This document shows positions 51,161-59,796 of a DNA stretch of 64,000 nucleotides, in pieces. This stretch comes from Solimicrobium sp043758755. GTDB lineage: Bacteria > Pseudomonadota > Gammaproteobacteria > Burkholderiales > Burkholderiaceae_D. The DNA lies in NCBI GenBank assembly GCA_043758755.1, contig JAYVMW010000004.1, positions 124,001 to 188,000 of the forward strand. The letters run 5' to 3'. The number at the start of each line of letters is the position of its first letter. Positions within the stretch are counted from its first letter, which is position 1. The translations under genes were made by a program, and so were the position numbers. The notes below the pieces were generated by a model, which was not told where the DNA came from, did not search any database, and saw only the letters and a list, made by a program, of their open reading frames with translations.

Positions 51161-51751
51161 GTGAAATTACCTATTAAAGAATTACTTTTTTGTTTGGCTT
51201 TAACTTTGGTGAATACAGTTCAGGCTGTAGAAATAGCCGGTGCCAAAATTGATGAAACAACGCAGGTTGCAAATACACCTTTAAAGTTGAATGGCGCTGG
51301 AATCCGCTACAAGGTGTTTTTTAAAATATACGTCGCCGCACTGTATTTGACTGAAACCCAAACTACAAGCGAAAGTATTCTGACTCTGAGCGGACCCAAA
51401 AAAATAACCCTGACCATGTTGCGAGAAATCAGCAGTGACACTTTGGCTCAGGCATTTATGGATGGCGTCAAAAAGAATACCGATATAGCCGAGAGGACCA
51501 GACTGGCTGACCAGTTCCTCAAGTTTGGCCGACTGTTTGCATCGGTTGCCGAAATTAACAAAGGTGACGTAATTTCGATTGAATGGGTGCCGACTGTCGG
51601 TTGCAATGTTTTAATTAATGGCAAGAAAATCGGTGAAACCTTCACGGACGCCGGATTTTTCAATGCGCTCCTGAGAATCTGGATTGGTGACAATCCTGTG
51701 GACAGTCCATTAAAAACCAAGTTGCTCGGCGGTGTTGCACAAGCCAAGTAA
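51161..51751 (+). CDS. Chalcone-isomerase-like periplasmic protein
   Basis: Exported 196-residue protein of the bacterial chalcone isomerase-like family. The start is GTG 51161; a signal peptide ends near residue 22 (VQA). The fold signature is seen in NGAGIRYKVFFKIYVAALYL, a pattern shared with plant chalcone isomerase-like proteins, and in INKGDVISIEWVPTVGCNVLINGKKIGE. Bacterial members have no proven flavonoid substrate, and binding of fatty acids or hydrophobic ligands is one possibility. Monocistronic behind the dnaJ terminator. Confidence 0.85.
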   Translation: MKLPIKELLFCLALTLVNTVQAVEIAGAKIDETTQVANTPLKLNGAGIRYKVFFKIYVAALYLTETQTTSESILTLSGPKKITLTMLREISSDTLAQAFMDGVKKNTDIAERTRLADQFLKFGRLFASVAEINKGDVISIEWVPTVGCNVLINGKKIGETFTDAGFFNALLRIWIGDNPVDSPLKTKLLGGVAQAK

Positions 51752-52057
51752 AATTGACCCAATAGTTTTTTTCGTTCAGGGCTCGTATGTGTCCTTCACC
51801 GGCGCGCAGGGACGACCCGTGGCGTAAATATTTGAAATTAAACGTAGTGCTATCAGGAGAAGTTAGTGTGCTCGAATACGCACTGACTGCTTTGCAATGG
51901 GTAGCTACGGCTGTAACGCTGACTGCCGCATGGCCAGATCGAGCTGGTCGACTTTAAGCACAGCTTCTTTCCATTCCACCGACAGATCATAATCAGGGTC
52001 CGCAAATTAAGCGGAAACGGGATTTATTTACAGCAACATGGTGCTGGCGCGTTACGT
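51752..52057. other. Gene-free spacer
   Basis: About 300 bp between the chalcone-isomerase-like gene and the small minus-strand gene. No gene with a ribosome binding site, no clear terminator and no repeat was seen. Confidence 0.4.
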
Positions 52058-52216
52058 TCACTCTGACACGATTTCCTTAATTTTGGCCAAATGTTCATCC
52101 AGTGCATTACGGACTCCCTTGCCGGTCAGGATGTCAGATCCCGTCAACGCCGCTCGTGAGCCTTTACCATCTGTCAAATGAAAGTAGTCCAATTCTTCGA
52201 GTTCAAGGTAAGTCAT
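52058..52216 (-). CDS. Small hypothetical protein divergent from egtD
   Basis: A 52-residue acidic protein starting at ATG 52216 after AAGGAAATGTC, a good ribosome binding site. It opens MTYLELEELDYFHLTDGKGS and has a helical C-terminal half (GVRNALDEHLAKIKEIVSE). The open frame extends 11 codons further upstream, but without a ribosome binding site. No family recognised. It is divergent from egtD with 304 bp between starts. Confidence 0.45.
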   Translation of the reverse strand: MTYLELEELDYFHLTDGKGSRAALTGSDILTGKGVRNALDEHLAKIKEIVSE

Positions 52217-52520
52217 GACATTTCCTTGTATAGTTACCTGAGAACTCATACTTGTGAAAGTGTGGTATAAATTCCGCTCGGTGGCATTCGAATCTGTTGA
52301 CCTGTGTGCTTTGCCGAACAGTCCCCATTATCTGTGACCGCGACGCTGATTCACTAAAAAACCGGGAAGCTAAAAATGGCAATGCCGAATTCGTCAAATT
52401 TTGAAAATTTAAGGCGCGGTTCAGTGCCACCAGAAACCTGCTCTGGTTATATCCACGCAAACGCCCACGGTGTATTCAGTGTACCCATTGGAGGGACAGC
52501 AAGAGATACCGGAACCAATA
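52217..52520. promoter_or_regulatory. Divergent region upstream of egtD
   Basis: Holds the start regions of the small minus-strand gene and of egtD. The egtD frame stays open back to 52470, so part of this stretch could be coding if a GTG at 52470 is used. No clear promoter or operator was recognised. Confidence 0.3.
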
Positions 52521-53492
52521 ATGCGCTGGAATAATCAATTCGATCTGGAGACAACCGCGCCAGCATTGGAAACTCTGGCGGAAATCGCTGCTGGCCTGCA
52601 ACAACCGCAGGCGCAGACCTCGCCAAAATTTCTCTATGACGTCCTGGGATCAAAACTGTTCGAGGCAATTTGTGAATTGCCGGAATACTACCCTACCCGC
52701 ACCGAAAGTGGGATATTCGAAGCCTGTCTGAGCGAAATTGCCCATTCTGTCGGTCAGGGCTGCACTTTGATCGATTTGGGGGCGGGCAATTGCGCGAAAG
52801 CGGCTCGCATGTTTACTGCTTTGCGCCCGGCACAGTATGTTGCTGTCGATATTTCAGTCGACTTTTTGCATACTGCTGTTGCACAGTTACAGCAGCGCTA
52901 TCCAGACATTGTGATGATGGCGTTGGGTCAGGATTTCTCGGAGTCGCTGATTTTGCCGCAGCAAGTGCGTCGCCAGAATCGGCTGTTTTTTTATCCCGGA
53001 TCGTCGATCGGGAACTATACACCGATCCAGGCACTGGCCTTCCTGCGCCGCATCCACCGCGAATGCGTAGGGTCAGGACAAGCCAATGGTGGTCTGTTGA
53101 TTGGCGTCGATTTAATCAAGGACGAAAAGGTATTGAATGCGGCTTACGACGATATGCTTGGCGTCACCGCAGCGTTTAATTTGAACGTACTGCTGCACCT
53201 CAACCGCCTGATCGGTGCCGATTTCGATCTGCGTCAATGGCAGCATCGTGGATTTTTTAATTCCCCACAAAACCGGATTGAAATGCATCTGGTCGCGCGT
53301 CAGACGCTGACAGTAAGCTGGCAGGACGGTGCACGAAGATTCGAGCAGGGTGAAACAATCCATACTGAAAACAGCTATAAATATACTCAGGATGGATTTC
53401 TGCTGTTGTTGGAACAAGCCGGCTTCCATATGCCGCGTGTATGGACCGATTCAAATCAAAGGTTCATCGTGTGCCATGCGCATGCGCTTTGA
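52521..53492 (+). CDS. egtD: L-histidine N-alpha-methyltransferase EgtD
   Basis: Trimethylates histidine to hercynine, the first step of ergothioneine synthesis. The protein has 323 residues from ATG 52521; GTG 52470 in the same frame is a less likely start. Family features are SPKFLYDVLGSKLFEAICELPEYYPTRTE, the SAM site TLIDLGAGNCAKA, FYPGSSIGNYTP and GVDLIKDEKVLNAAYDD. egtB follows after 17 nt. Ergothioneine is a thiol-histidine antioxidant; sodB lies just beyond. Confidence 0.93.
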   Translation: MRWNNQFDLETTAPALETLAEIAAGLQQPQAQTSPKFLYDVLGSKLFEAICELPEYYPTRTESGIFEACLSEIAHSVGQGCTLIDLGAGNCAKAARMFTALRPAQYVAVDISVDFLHTAVAQLQQRYPDIVMMALGQDFSESLILPQQVRRQNRLFFYPGSSIGNYTPIQALAFLRRIHRECVGSGQANGGLLIGVDLIKDEKVLNAAYDDMLGVTAAFNLNVLLHLNRLIGADFDLRQWQHRGFFNSPQNRIEMHLVARQTLTVSWQDGARRFEQGETIHTENSYKYTQDGFLLLLEQAGFHMPRVWTDSNQRFIVCHAHAL

Positions 53493-53509
53493 CCCGGAAA
53501 AAGCGAGTG

Positions 53510-54772
53510 ATGCAAATGCGTATCGAGTCGACCCTGTCTGCTTCAACTCAACTATTGCAGCGCTTTAACGATGTGCGAAGGCGCTCCGTTGCTTTGGCAC
53601 AGCCGTTATCCGAAGAAGATAGCTGTGCTCAGTCGATGCCGGACGCCAGTCCTGTCAAATGGCATTTGGCGCATACAAGCTGGTTTTTCGAAACCTTCAT
53701 CCTGGAGCGCTTCGAACCGAATTTTCACCCATACCATCAAGCATATCGGGTGCTATTCAACTCTTATTACAATGGTGTCGGACAACGATATCCCCGCGCA
53801 CAACGCGGTTTGCTGACGCGGCCGTCGACCGGTGAAGTAATCTCCTATCGGCACAACGTTGATATGCGCATGCATGGTTTGCTGATGCGCGCGTTAACCG
53901 ATGATGCTATCTCGGAACAAGGTTTTGAACTGACATCACTGACCGAATTGGGAATTCAGCATGAGCAGCAACATCAAGAACTGATCTTGACCGATATCAA
54001 GCACTTGCTGTCGATAAATCCGCTATTGCCGGCTTATAAAAGCAAAGCGGAGCAGGCTACCGCACGTGTGTCTGAAGATAACCGCAAGTTGACCTGGGTT
54101 GCGTTTGACGCAGGTGTCGTGGAAATCGGGCATGACGCTGATGGCTTTTGCTTCGACAATGAAATGCCGCGTCATCGCCAGTTCATTGAAGCCTTTTCGA
54201 TGATGTCGCGTCTTGTTACGAATACCGAATATGCTGCTTTCATCGATGACGATGGTTATATAAATCCGGACCATTGGCTTGCGGAAGGATGGGACTGGGT
54301 TTGCAGCCAAGGGTTGAGGCAACCGCTTTATTGGCATCGTCTGGGCGACGCAGGATGGCATGAATTCACCTTGCACGGTATGGAGAAGATGGACCCGTGC
54401 GCTGCGGTTCTTCATTTGTCCTACTTCGAAGCGGATGCCTATGCACGTTGGGCGAAGGCGCGCCTGCCTACCGAATTTGAGTGGGAGTTGGCTGCCACAT
54501 CTGCAATGGCAGATGGCTCATCCGTCAAATTGGAGCAACTGTTCGACACCGCATGGCAATGGACCAGCAGCAGCTATGGCCCTTACCCGGGTTTTGTTGT
54601 TTCAGAAGGCGCGGTTGGCGAATACAACGGCAAGTTCATGGTCAACCAATATGTACTGCGAGGCTCATCCTGCGCGACTCCGAAACGGCATTCCCGAACC
54701 ACGTACCGGAATTTTTTCCCGGTTGGTGCGCGTTGGCAATTTACCGGGATTCGATTGGCAAAATCCGCTTGA
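53510..54772 (+). CDS. egtB: Ergothioneine biosynthesis protein EgtB (hercynine sulfoxide synthase type)
   Basis: Non-haem iron enzyme that joins a thiol donor to hercynine with oxygen. The protein has 421 residues from ATG 53510 (ATG 53516 also possible). The N-terminal DinB-like domain carries the iron ligands: His in VKWHLAHTSWFFE and the H-x-x-x-H-x-E motif in GIQHEQQHQELIL. The C-terminal formylglycine-generating-enzyme-like domain ends RNFFPVGARWQFTGIRLAK. No egtA or egtC gene is adjacent, so cysteine rather than gamma-glutamylcysteine may be the donor. The C-S lyase EgtE is not in the window. Confidence 0.93.
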   Translation: MQMRIESTLSASTQLLQRFNDVRRRSVALAQPLSEEDSCAQSMPDASPVKWHLAHTSWFFETFILERFEPNFHPYHQAYRVLFNSYYNGVGQRYPRAQRGLLTRPSTGEVISYRHNVDMRMHGLLMRALTDDAISEQGFELTSLTELGIQHEQQHQELILTDIKHLLSINPLLPAYKSKAEQATARVSEDNRKLTWVAFDAGVVEIGHDADGFCFDNEMPRHRQFIEAFSMMSRLVTNTEYAAFIDDDGYINPDHWLAEGWDWVCSQGLRQPLYWHRLGDAGWHEFTLHGMEKMDPCAAVLHLSYFEADAYARWAKARLPTEFEWELAATSAMADGSSVKLEQLFDTAWQWTSSSYGPYPGFVVSEGAVGEYNGKFMVNQYVLRGSSCATPKRHSRTTYRNFFPVGARWQFTGIRLAKSA

Positions 54773-54796
54773 TGACTAATGGAAAAAGCCTCCCAA

Positions 54797-54835
54797 AACG
54801 AAAGGGCATTCCAATTATTCAGAGTGCCCTTCGTT
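54797..54835 (-). terminator. Probable terminator of sodB
   Basis: AACGAAAGGGCA (54797-54808) pairs with TGCCCTTCGTT (54825-54835) with one bulged base. On the minus strand the stem is followed by TTTTGGG. It lies between the convergent egtB and sodB genes; the T-run is short. Confidence 0.55.
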
Positions 54836-54890
54836 GAGAATTAATGTAGCCGGTTTTGACTATATTTTCACCTGAGATTTGTGCAAAAGA

Positions 54891-55469
54891 TCAGGCAAAG
54901 TTGGCTGCGGCGAAATCCCAGTTGGCCAGATTCCAGAATGATTCTACATATTTTGGACGTGCATTGCGGTAGTCGATGTAATAGGCATGCTCCCACAAAT
55001 CACAGGTCAGCAATGGCTTGTCGGTTGTTGTCAGCGGTGTGGCAGCGTTGGACGTATTGACGATATCAACCGAACCATCGGCCTTCTTGACCAGCCAGGT
55101 CCAACTGGAACCAAAATTGCCGATACATGATTTGGTGAATGCTTCTTTGAAGGCGTCAAACGAACCCCATTTTGCATTGATGGCAGCAGCCAGTGCGCCA
55201 GTTGGAGTGCCGCCTCCGTTTGGTTTTAAACCATTCCAGTAAAACGTGTGATTCCAGATTTGCGCGGCATTGTTGAAAATTCCGGCGGATGATTTTTTGA
55301 TGATTTCTTCCAGTGACGCATTTTCAAACTCGGTGCCTTTGATCAGATTGTTCAGATTGGTCACATAGGTTTGATGATGTTTGCCGTAGTGGTATTCCAG
55401 GGTTTCTTTGGAAATATGGGGTGCCAGGGCATCCAGGGCATAAGGTAATGCTGGTAGGGTATGTTCCAT
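54891..55469 (-). CDS. sodB: Iron superoxide dismutase
   Basis: Cytoplasmic dismutase of 192 residues. The metal ligands are visible: His27 in YHYGKHH, His in WNHTFYWNG, and Asp and His in DLWEHAYYIDYRN. The AAQIWNHTFYWNGLKPNGGG stretch, with Gln before the second ligand, favours the iron rather than the manganese form. AGAGGAACCAAA precedes the ATG. xseA lies upstream on the same strand with a gap of about 140 bp. Confidence 0.95.
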   Translation of the reverse strand: MEHTLPALPYALDALAPHISKETLEYHYGKHHQTYVTNLNNLIKGTEFENASLEEIIKKSSAGIFNNAAQIWNHTFYWNGLKPNGGGTPTGALAAAINAKWGSFDAFKEAFTKSCIGNFGSSWTWLVKKADGSVDIVNTSNAATPLTTTDKPLLTCDLWEHAYYIDYRNARPKYVESFWNLANWDFAAANFA

Positions 55470-55608
55470 TTTGGTTCCTCTGTAATAATGCGGGGTGGTG
55501 AATCAATGAGCTTGTTGCGAAAATCGGGATAACGATGATAATGAACTGCGTATTGTAATGGGATTGAGATTTGTTTGCAGCCGAATCATTGTGCCGCGCC
55601 GACTCCCG

Positions 55609-56967
55609 TCAGATTTTTTCCTGCACGCTGACAATACCCAGATCAACTTCACCTTCGGCCATTCTTACCGTGATTGTGTCGGGTGCCTGGAATTGACCCG
55701 GGCGCAGAATCAAACGACCTTTTTTATCTGAAACAATCGCGTAACCACGCTCCAGAGTGCGCTGCGGATTTAACATTTCCAGCTGCACTTGCAGGCTGTT
55801 CAAATTCTGACGGTGCAACTGCATAAATTGTCGGGTCCGAGTCTGGAACTGTTGGGATGCACGCTGCAGCTGATGGCCAGATTGGATAACGTCAGGCGAA
55901 CGCGATATCAATTTCTGCTTTAATCGTTCAAATTGATGCAAGGCCAGTTGCTGCGCAGTCTTGACGGCATGATTCATTTGCATCTGCAGGCCAATCAGTC
56001 TGGTTCGTTCACTGCGCAGGTAAGCCAGCGGGCTGACCAGACGGCGCGAAAAATGGTCCAGCCGCTGATTTTCCTGATCCAGATAATGACGAAAAGTGCG
56101 CCTTAACCGGGTGGCATGCTGTTCAATCTGGCGTATCAGATCAAGGCGGGCGGTTACCGCCATTTCTGCTGCCGCTGTTGGCGTCGGGGCGCGCACATCT
56201 GCCACAAAATCGGCAATGGTAAAGTCGGTTTCGTGGCCAATACCGGCAATCACCGGTATCGGGCAGCTGGCGATAGTGTAGGCAAGCTGCTCGTCGTTAA
56301 ATGCCCACAAATCTTCAATGCTGCCTCCGCCGCGTGCCAGCAGCAGTACCTGGCACTCATTTCTGGCCATGGCAGTCTGAATTGCCTCGCCAATTTTTGC
56401 GGCGGCACCGTTACCCTGAACCGGGGTCGGGTAAATGATGATTCTGACATGTGGGGCGCGGCGCCTGAGCGTAATCAGAATGTCTTTTAATGCCGCTGCC
56501 TGCGGGCTGGTAACTATGCCGATACAGTGCGGAAATGGAGGCGAAGTCTGTTTGCGCGCCTCATCAAACAGGCCGGCCTGACTCAATTTCTGCTTGAGTT
56601 GCAGAAACGCTTCATACAGGTTGCCCATGCCGGCGCGCCGAATACCCTCCACATTTAACTGATAGTCACCGCGTGGCGCATACAGACTCACAGTGGCCCG
56701 CACTTCGACTTTTTCCCCCTCACGCGGCAAGAAATCGGCACCCATGGCCCGGCTTTTAAACATCACGGCCCGGACCTGAGCCTGTGCATCTTTGAGTGTG
56801 AAGTACCAGTGTCCGGAGGCCGCCCGGGTGAAATTGGAAACTTCACCTGAGATCCAGCACAGTGGAATACTGCGTTCCAGCAAACGCGCAACAGTCTGAT
56901 TCAATTCTGTCACGCTGATTATATGTGGCCCGGTAAATCTGGTATCGGTTTGGGTATCAGTGGCCAT
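55609..56967 (-). CDS. xseA: Exodeoxyribonuclease VII large subunit
   Basis: Large subunit of the exonuclease that trims single-stranded DNA from both ends, 452 residues from ATG 56967. The N-terminal OB fold carries ISVTELNQTVARLLERSIPLCWISGEVSNF and SGHWYFTLKD. The catalytic core has GRGGGSIEDLWAFNDE (read here as RGGGSIEDLWAFNDE) and GIGHETDFTIADFVADVRAPTPTAAAE. A long coiled coil follows and then the short C-terminal strand. The xseB partner gene is not in the window. Confidence 0.95.
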   Translation of the reverse strand: MATDTQTDTRFTGPHIISVTELNQTVARLLERSIPLCWISGEVSNFTRAASGHWYFTLKDAQAQVRAVMFKSRAMGADFLPREGEKVEVRATVSLYAPRGDYQLNVEGIRRAGMGNLYEAFLQLKQKLSQAGLFDEARKQTSPPFPHCIGIVTSPQAAALKDILITLRRRAPHVRIIIYPTPVQGNGAAAKIGEAIQTAMARNECQVLLLARGGGSIEDLWAFNDEQLAYTIASCPIPVIAGIGHETDFTIADFVADVRAPTPTAAAEMAVTARLDLIRQIEQHATRLRRTFRHYLDQENQRLDHFSRRLVSPLAYLRSERTRLIGLQMQMNHAVKTAQQLALHQFERLKQKLISRSPDVIQSGHQLQRASQQFQTRTRQFMQLHRQNLNSLQVQLEMLNPQRTLERGYAIVSDKKGRLILRPGQFQAPDTITVRMAEGEVDLGIVSVQEKI

Positions 56968-57162
56968 AATTGTGGAAAGTTTGTGAGGGCAGATGATATA
57001 GCAATTGTTCATTAACCGGACAAAACCGGCGGGGTCAGGATGCATGATGTTGCCAATACGGCACTGGCCGACAAATTTATATCCACATAATTTTATTTGC
57101 CACGAATCTAATCATTTTGAATTAACTGATTAAAATCAATCTGTTGGCATCCTATACCTGGC

Positions 57163-57183
57163 TTGCCCACAAAGTTATCAACA
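57163..57183 (+). repeat. 21-bp direct repeat, copy 1
   Basis: Begins TTGCCCACAAAGTTA and ends in TTATCAACA. It matches the copy at 57287-57307 at 19 of 21 positions; the two are 124 bp apart. Confidence 0.7.
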
Positions 57184-57214
57184 ATTTGTGTGCATAACCT
57201 GGTGTCAGAACGGC

Positions 57215-57241
57215 CAGACTGCCCGGTTTGCAGGCAGTCTG
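57215..57241. other. Perfect 9-bp hairpin between the two direct repeats
   Basis: CAGACTGCC (57215-57223) and GGCAGTCTG (57233-57241) with a 9-nt loop. No T-run follows on either strand. It may be a protein-binding dyad or an RNA structure in the exbB leader. Confidence 0.5.
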
Positions 57242-57286
57242 TTAAATCCCAATTCAAATCAAGCAGTTGAGTCGGTTGGCGATGAG

Positions 57287-57307
57287 TTGCCCACAAAGTT
57301 ACCCACA
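57287..57307 (+). repeat. 21-bp direct repeat, copy 2
   Basis: Begins TTGCCCACAAAGTTA and ends in TTACCCACA. It lies 134 bp upstream of the exbB start. Confidence 0.7.
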
Positions 57308-57441
57308 CGCTCTGTGTAAAACCTGCCGCACAGACTCCTTGCTACTTGCCCAGATACACACAACAAGATACATTGCGGGCTTGTGTTTTTAAATAATGAT
57401 TTTTAACGAATGTTGAATTCGTTGGCAAATGGGAGTGTGCA

Positions 57442-58047
57442 TTGTTCGCAATATTACAATCGGCCGGCTGGCCAATTTACTTTTTACTGATAGCTTCTAT
57501 CGTTGCGCTGGCATTGATCATAGAGCGCTCCCTGTCGTTACGGGCAAAAAATATTTTACCGAAGACACTGTTGGATGAGGTGGTACGCGTGTATCACAAT
57601 GGCAAGGTCAGCAAGGACGTGGTCGAAAAGCTGGAACAGAATTCTCCGCTCGGACGTGTTTTGGCAGCCGGGCTGCGCAATGTCAACTCGCCACGCGATG
57701 TGATGAAAGAGGCAATTGAAGAAGCCGGGCGTGCCGCAGCGCATGATCTGGGACGGTTCCTGACTACGTTGGGTACGATAGCGTCACTGGCGACCTTGAT
57801 GGGTCTGTTCGGAACCGTGGTAGGCATGATTGAAATATTTGGCTCGCAAAATGCGACCGGAGCCAATCCGGTACAGCTGGCGCACGGGATTTCAGTGGCA
57901 CTGTACAACACCGCCTTCGGTATTCTGATTGCGATGCCGACTATCTTCTTTTATCGCCACTTCTGTTCGCTGGTTGACGGCTTTATTATCGACATGGAGC
58001 AGCAGGCCGTGAAGTTTGTGGACATTGTGCACGGTAACCGCAAGTGA
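57442..58047 (+). CDS. exbB: ExbB/TolQ-type proton channel protein
   Basis: Inner-membrane stator subunit that, with ExbD, powers TonB-dependent uptake using the proton gradient; 201 residues. The start is TTG 57442, the only start codon in frame that follows a ribosome binding site (GGGAG, 6 nt upstream). Three membrane segments are visible (about residues 10-28, 105-130 and 150-172), with the family stretch GLFGTVVGMIEIFGS and the AHGISVALYNTAFGILIAMPTIFFYRHF helix. exbD follows after 16 nt. No tonB gene is adjacent. Confidence 0.92.
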   Translation: MFAILQSAGWPIYFLLIASIVALALIIERSLSLRAKNILPKTLLDEVVRVYHNGKVSKDVVEKLEQNSPLGRVLAAGLRNVNSPRDVMKEAIEEAGRAAAHDLGRFLTTLGTIASLATLMGLFGTVVGMIEIFGSQNATGANPVQLAHGISVALYNTAFGILIAMPTIFFYRHFCSLVDGFIIDMEQQAVKFVDIVHGNRK

Positions 58048-58063
58048 CAGGTCAGGGTTAAAA

Positions 58064-58504
58064 ATGGATTTTCGAAAAGGCAGCAAATTCCGCTCGGAAC
58101 CTGAAATCAATCTGATCCCGTTTATCGACGTGCTGCTGGTGATTCTGATTTTTCTGATGGTCACCACTACTTACAGTCGGTTTACAGAATTGCAGATCAA
58201 TTTGCCAACGGCTGATGCCACGGCTGCGCAGCAAAGACCGCATGAAATTCAGATTGGCGTTGACAGCCGCGGCAATTACAAAATCAATCAAAAACCGGTT
58301 GCCAAAATTGATGTCAATGATCTGGCCGAAAATCTGAAAAAAGCTGTGGCAGAGATGTCGTCAGATTCAGATCAGTCCGATCCGGTCATCATCATCAATG
58401 CCGACGGTTCAGCCAGTCACCAGTCCGTGATTGATATTCTGGAAGCAGTACGCATAGCCGGTTTATCCAAAATCACTTTTGCTGCGCAAAGCCATGCTCA
58501 GTAA
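58064..58504 (+). CDS. exbD: ExbD/TolR-type biopolymer transport protein
   Basis: Partner of ExbB, 146 residues from ATG 58064. One N-terminal membrane helix carries the proton-path Asp in EINLIPFIDVLLVILIFLMV. A periplasmic domain of about 100 residues follows, with the ADGSASHQSVIDILEAVRIAGLSKITFA end typical of ExbD. exbBD upstream of lpxK and kdsB is a common betaproteobacterial order. Confidence 0.94.
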   Translation: MDFRKGSKFRSEPEINLIPFIDVLLVILIFLMVTTTYSRFTELQINLPTADATAAQQRPHEIQIGVDSRGNYKINQKPVAKIDVNDLAENLKKAVAEMSSDSDQSDPVIIINADGSASHQSVIDILEAVRIAGLSKITFAAQSHAQ

Positions 58505-58546
58505 TCGGCAGCCCCCAATCATCTGCCGGCGACGCACTGTCTTTGC

Positions 58547-59584
58547 ATGAACAGGAACAAACTGGCCGACACGTTCATGCAGGTCTGGCTGCAGCGTTCC
58601 TGGCTGGCCTGGCTGCTTAGCCCGCTGTCTGTTTTATTTGGGCTGCTGCTGGGCATAAGAATTTTTTTATACCGTTGCGGAATGCTTAAACAGCACAGGC
58701 TGGCTGTGCCGGTCATTGTGGTCGGCAATATTTTTGTCGGCGGCACCGGAAAAACGCCTCTGACAGTCTGGTTGTTAAAACAGCTGAAACTGGCCGGTTA
58801 CCGCCCGGGTGTCATTTCACGCGGATATGGTGCCCGGCATGACGTTGTGCGCACAGTCACGGATCAGGCGCAGGCGCAGGATGTTGGCGATGAACCGGTA
58901 TTGATCGCCCAGCTCAGCGCTTGCCCGGTGGTGGTCGGTTCCAATCGGGTTCAGGCCGGACTAAGCCTGTTGGCTGCTTTTCCTGACGTGAATGTGATCG
59001 TTTCTGACGATGGGTTGCAGCATCTGGCGCTGTACCGCGATGTGGAAATCATGCTGTTTGATTCACGCGGTGCCGGAAATGGCTGGCTGTTGCCGGCCGG
59101 CCCGCTGCGTGAACCTGTATCCAGAAGGCGCGATATCACCGTTGCCAACCTGAATGCCGGTGAATCGGTCAGTGCGGATTTGCCGGTCGATACGGTTCGT
59201 ATGCAATTGACCGGGCTCAGTGCCGTGCAATTGATGAATCCTGCAGTGCGCAGGCCTTTAGAGGGGTTCGAATCCGCTCTGCAGATTGTTGCTGCGGCCG
59301 GTATTGGTAACCCGGAGCGTTTTTTCACCATGCTGCGCGCAGGCGGAATGCAGTTCTCAACCCTGCCATTGCCGGATCATTTCGACTTTGTCATCAACCC
59401 GTTTAAAAATTTAACTGCTGATTTGATCCTGATTACTGAAAAGGATGCAGTAAAATGCAGGCAGTCGAAAGAAATCGCCTCTGATGCGCGGATCTGGGTT
59501 GTGCCAGTTGAAGCCGAACTGGACCCGGGTATAGTCGACCGCATACTGGCACTGCTCAATAACTCTGCTCAAAGACTGAGCTGA
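58547..59584 (+). CDS. lpxK: Tetraacyldisaccharide 4'-kinase
   Basis: Phosphorylates the lipid A disaccharide precursor at the inner face of the cytoplasmic membrane; 345 residues. An N-terminal membrane-associated helix (LLSPLSVLFGLLLGIRIFLYR) precedes the Walker A loop VVGNIFVGGTGKTPLT (about residue 63). SRGYGARH, DDGLQHLALYRDVEI and FPDHFDF-like PLPDHFDFVINPF are also present. ATG 58547 is taken; ATG 58577 is a possible alternative. Confidence 0.95.
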   Translation: MNRNKLADTFMQVWLQRSWLAWLLSPLSVLFGLLLGIRIFLYRCGMLKQHRLAVPVIVVGNIFVGGTGKTPLTVWLLKQLKLAGYRPGVISRGYGARHDVVRTVTDQAQAQDVGDEPVLIAQLSACPVVVGSNRVQAGLSLLAAFPDVNVIVSDDGLQHLALYRDVEIMLFDSRGAGNGWLLPAGPLREPVSRRRDITVANLNAGESVSADLPVDTVRMQLTGLSAVQLMNPAVRRPLEGFESALQIVAAAGIGNPERFFTMLRAGGMQFSTLPLPDHFDFVINPFKNLTADLILITEKDAVKCRQSKEIASDARIWVVPVEAELDPGIVDRILALLNNSAQRLS

Positions 59585-59604
59585 ATGAAAAATTGGAGAT
59601 GAAC

Positions 59605-59796
59605 GTGAACCCCCGATTACTGGAAATTTTGGTATGCCCCCTGTGCAAAGGTCCGCTGGTTTATGACAAGGCCGCGCAGGAGCTGATCTGCAAAGGCGAC
59701 CGGTTGGCCTTTCCGATCCGGGACGATATCCCGGTCATGTGGGCCGATCAGGCCCGCGACCTGAACGACCTAAATACCGTGCAGCCCAGCAAATGA
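59605..59796 (+). CDS. Trm112/YcaR family small protein
   Basis: A 63-residue protein of the Trm112 family. GTG 59605, 6 nt after GGAG, gives VNPRLLEILVCPLCKGPLVYD; ATG 59599 is an alternative. Cys pair CPLC is present, but the second zinc pair is replaced by IC, as in E. coli YcaR. The FPIRDDIPVMW ending is typical. Its stop overlaps the kdsB start (ATGA). In eukaryotes Trm112 activates methyltransferases; the bacterial role is unclear. Confidence 0.88.
   Translation: MNPRLLEILVCPLCKGPLVYDKAAQELICKGDRLAFPIRDDIPVMWADQARDLNDLNTVQPSK

Larger units (their letters stand above)
56968..57441. promoter_or_regulatory. xseA-exbB divergent region with DnaA-box-like 9-mers
   Basis: A 474-bp gene-free region between divergent genes. 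It holds four 9-mers that differ by one base from the DnaA box TTATCCACA: ATATCCACA (57079-57087), TTATCAACA (57175-57183), TGTGCATAA (57189-57197, reverse) and TTACCCACA (57299-57307). Two lie in a repeated 21-bp element. The usual oriC neighbours dnaA and dnaN are absent, so an origin is unlikely. Confidence 0.4.

Noticed and set aside
57108..57308. A 66-codon minus-strand gene
   Set aside because: No ribosome binding site, and it spans the direct repeats and hairpin; it is best explained as a chance open frame.
56968..57441. Chromosomal replication origin
   Set aside because: DnaA-like boxes are present, but no dnaA, dnaN, gidA or rpmH is near, there is no clear AT-rich unwinding element beside them, and the flanking genes are xseA and exbB.
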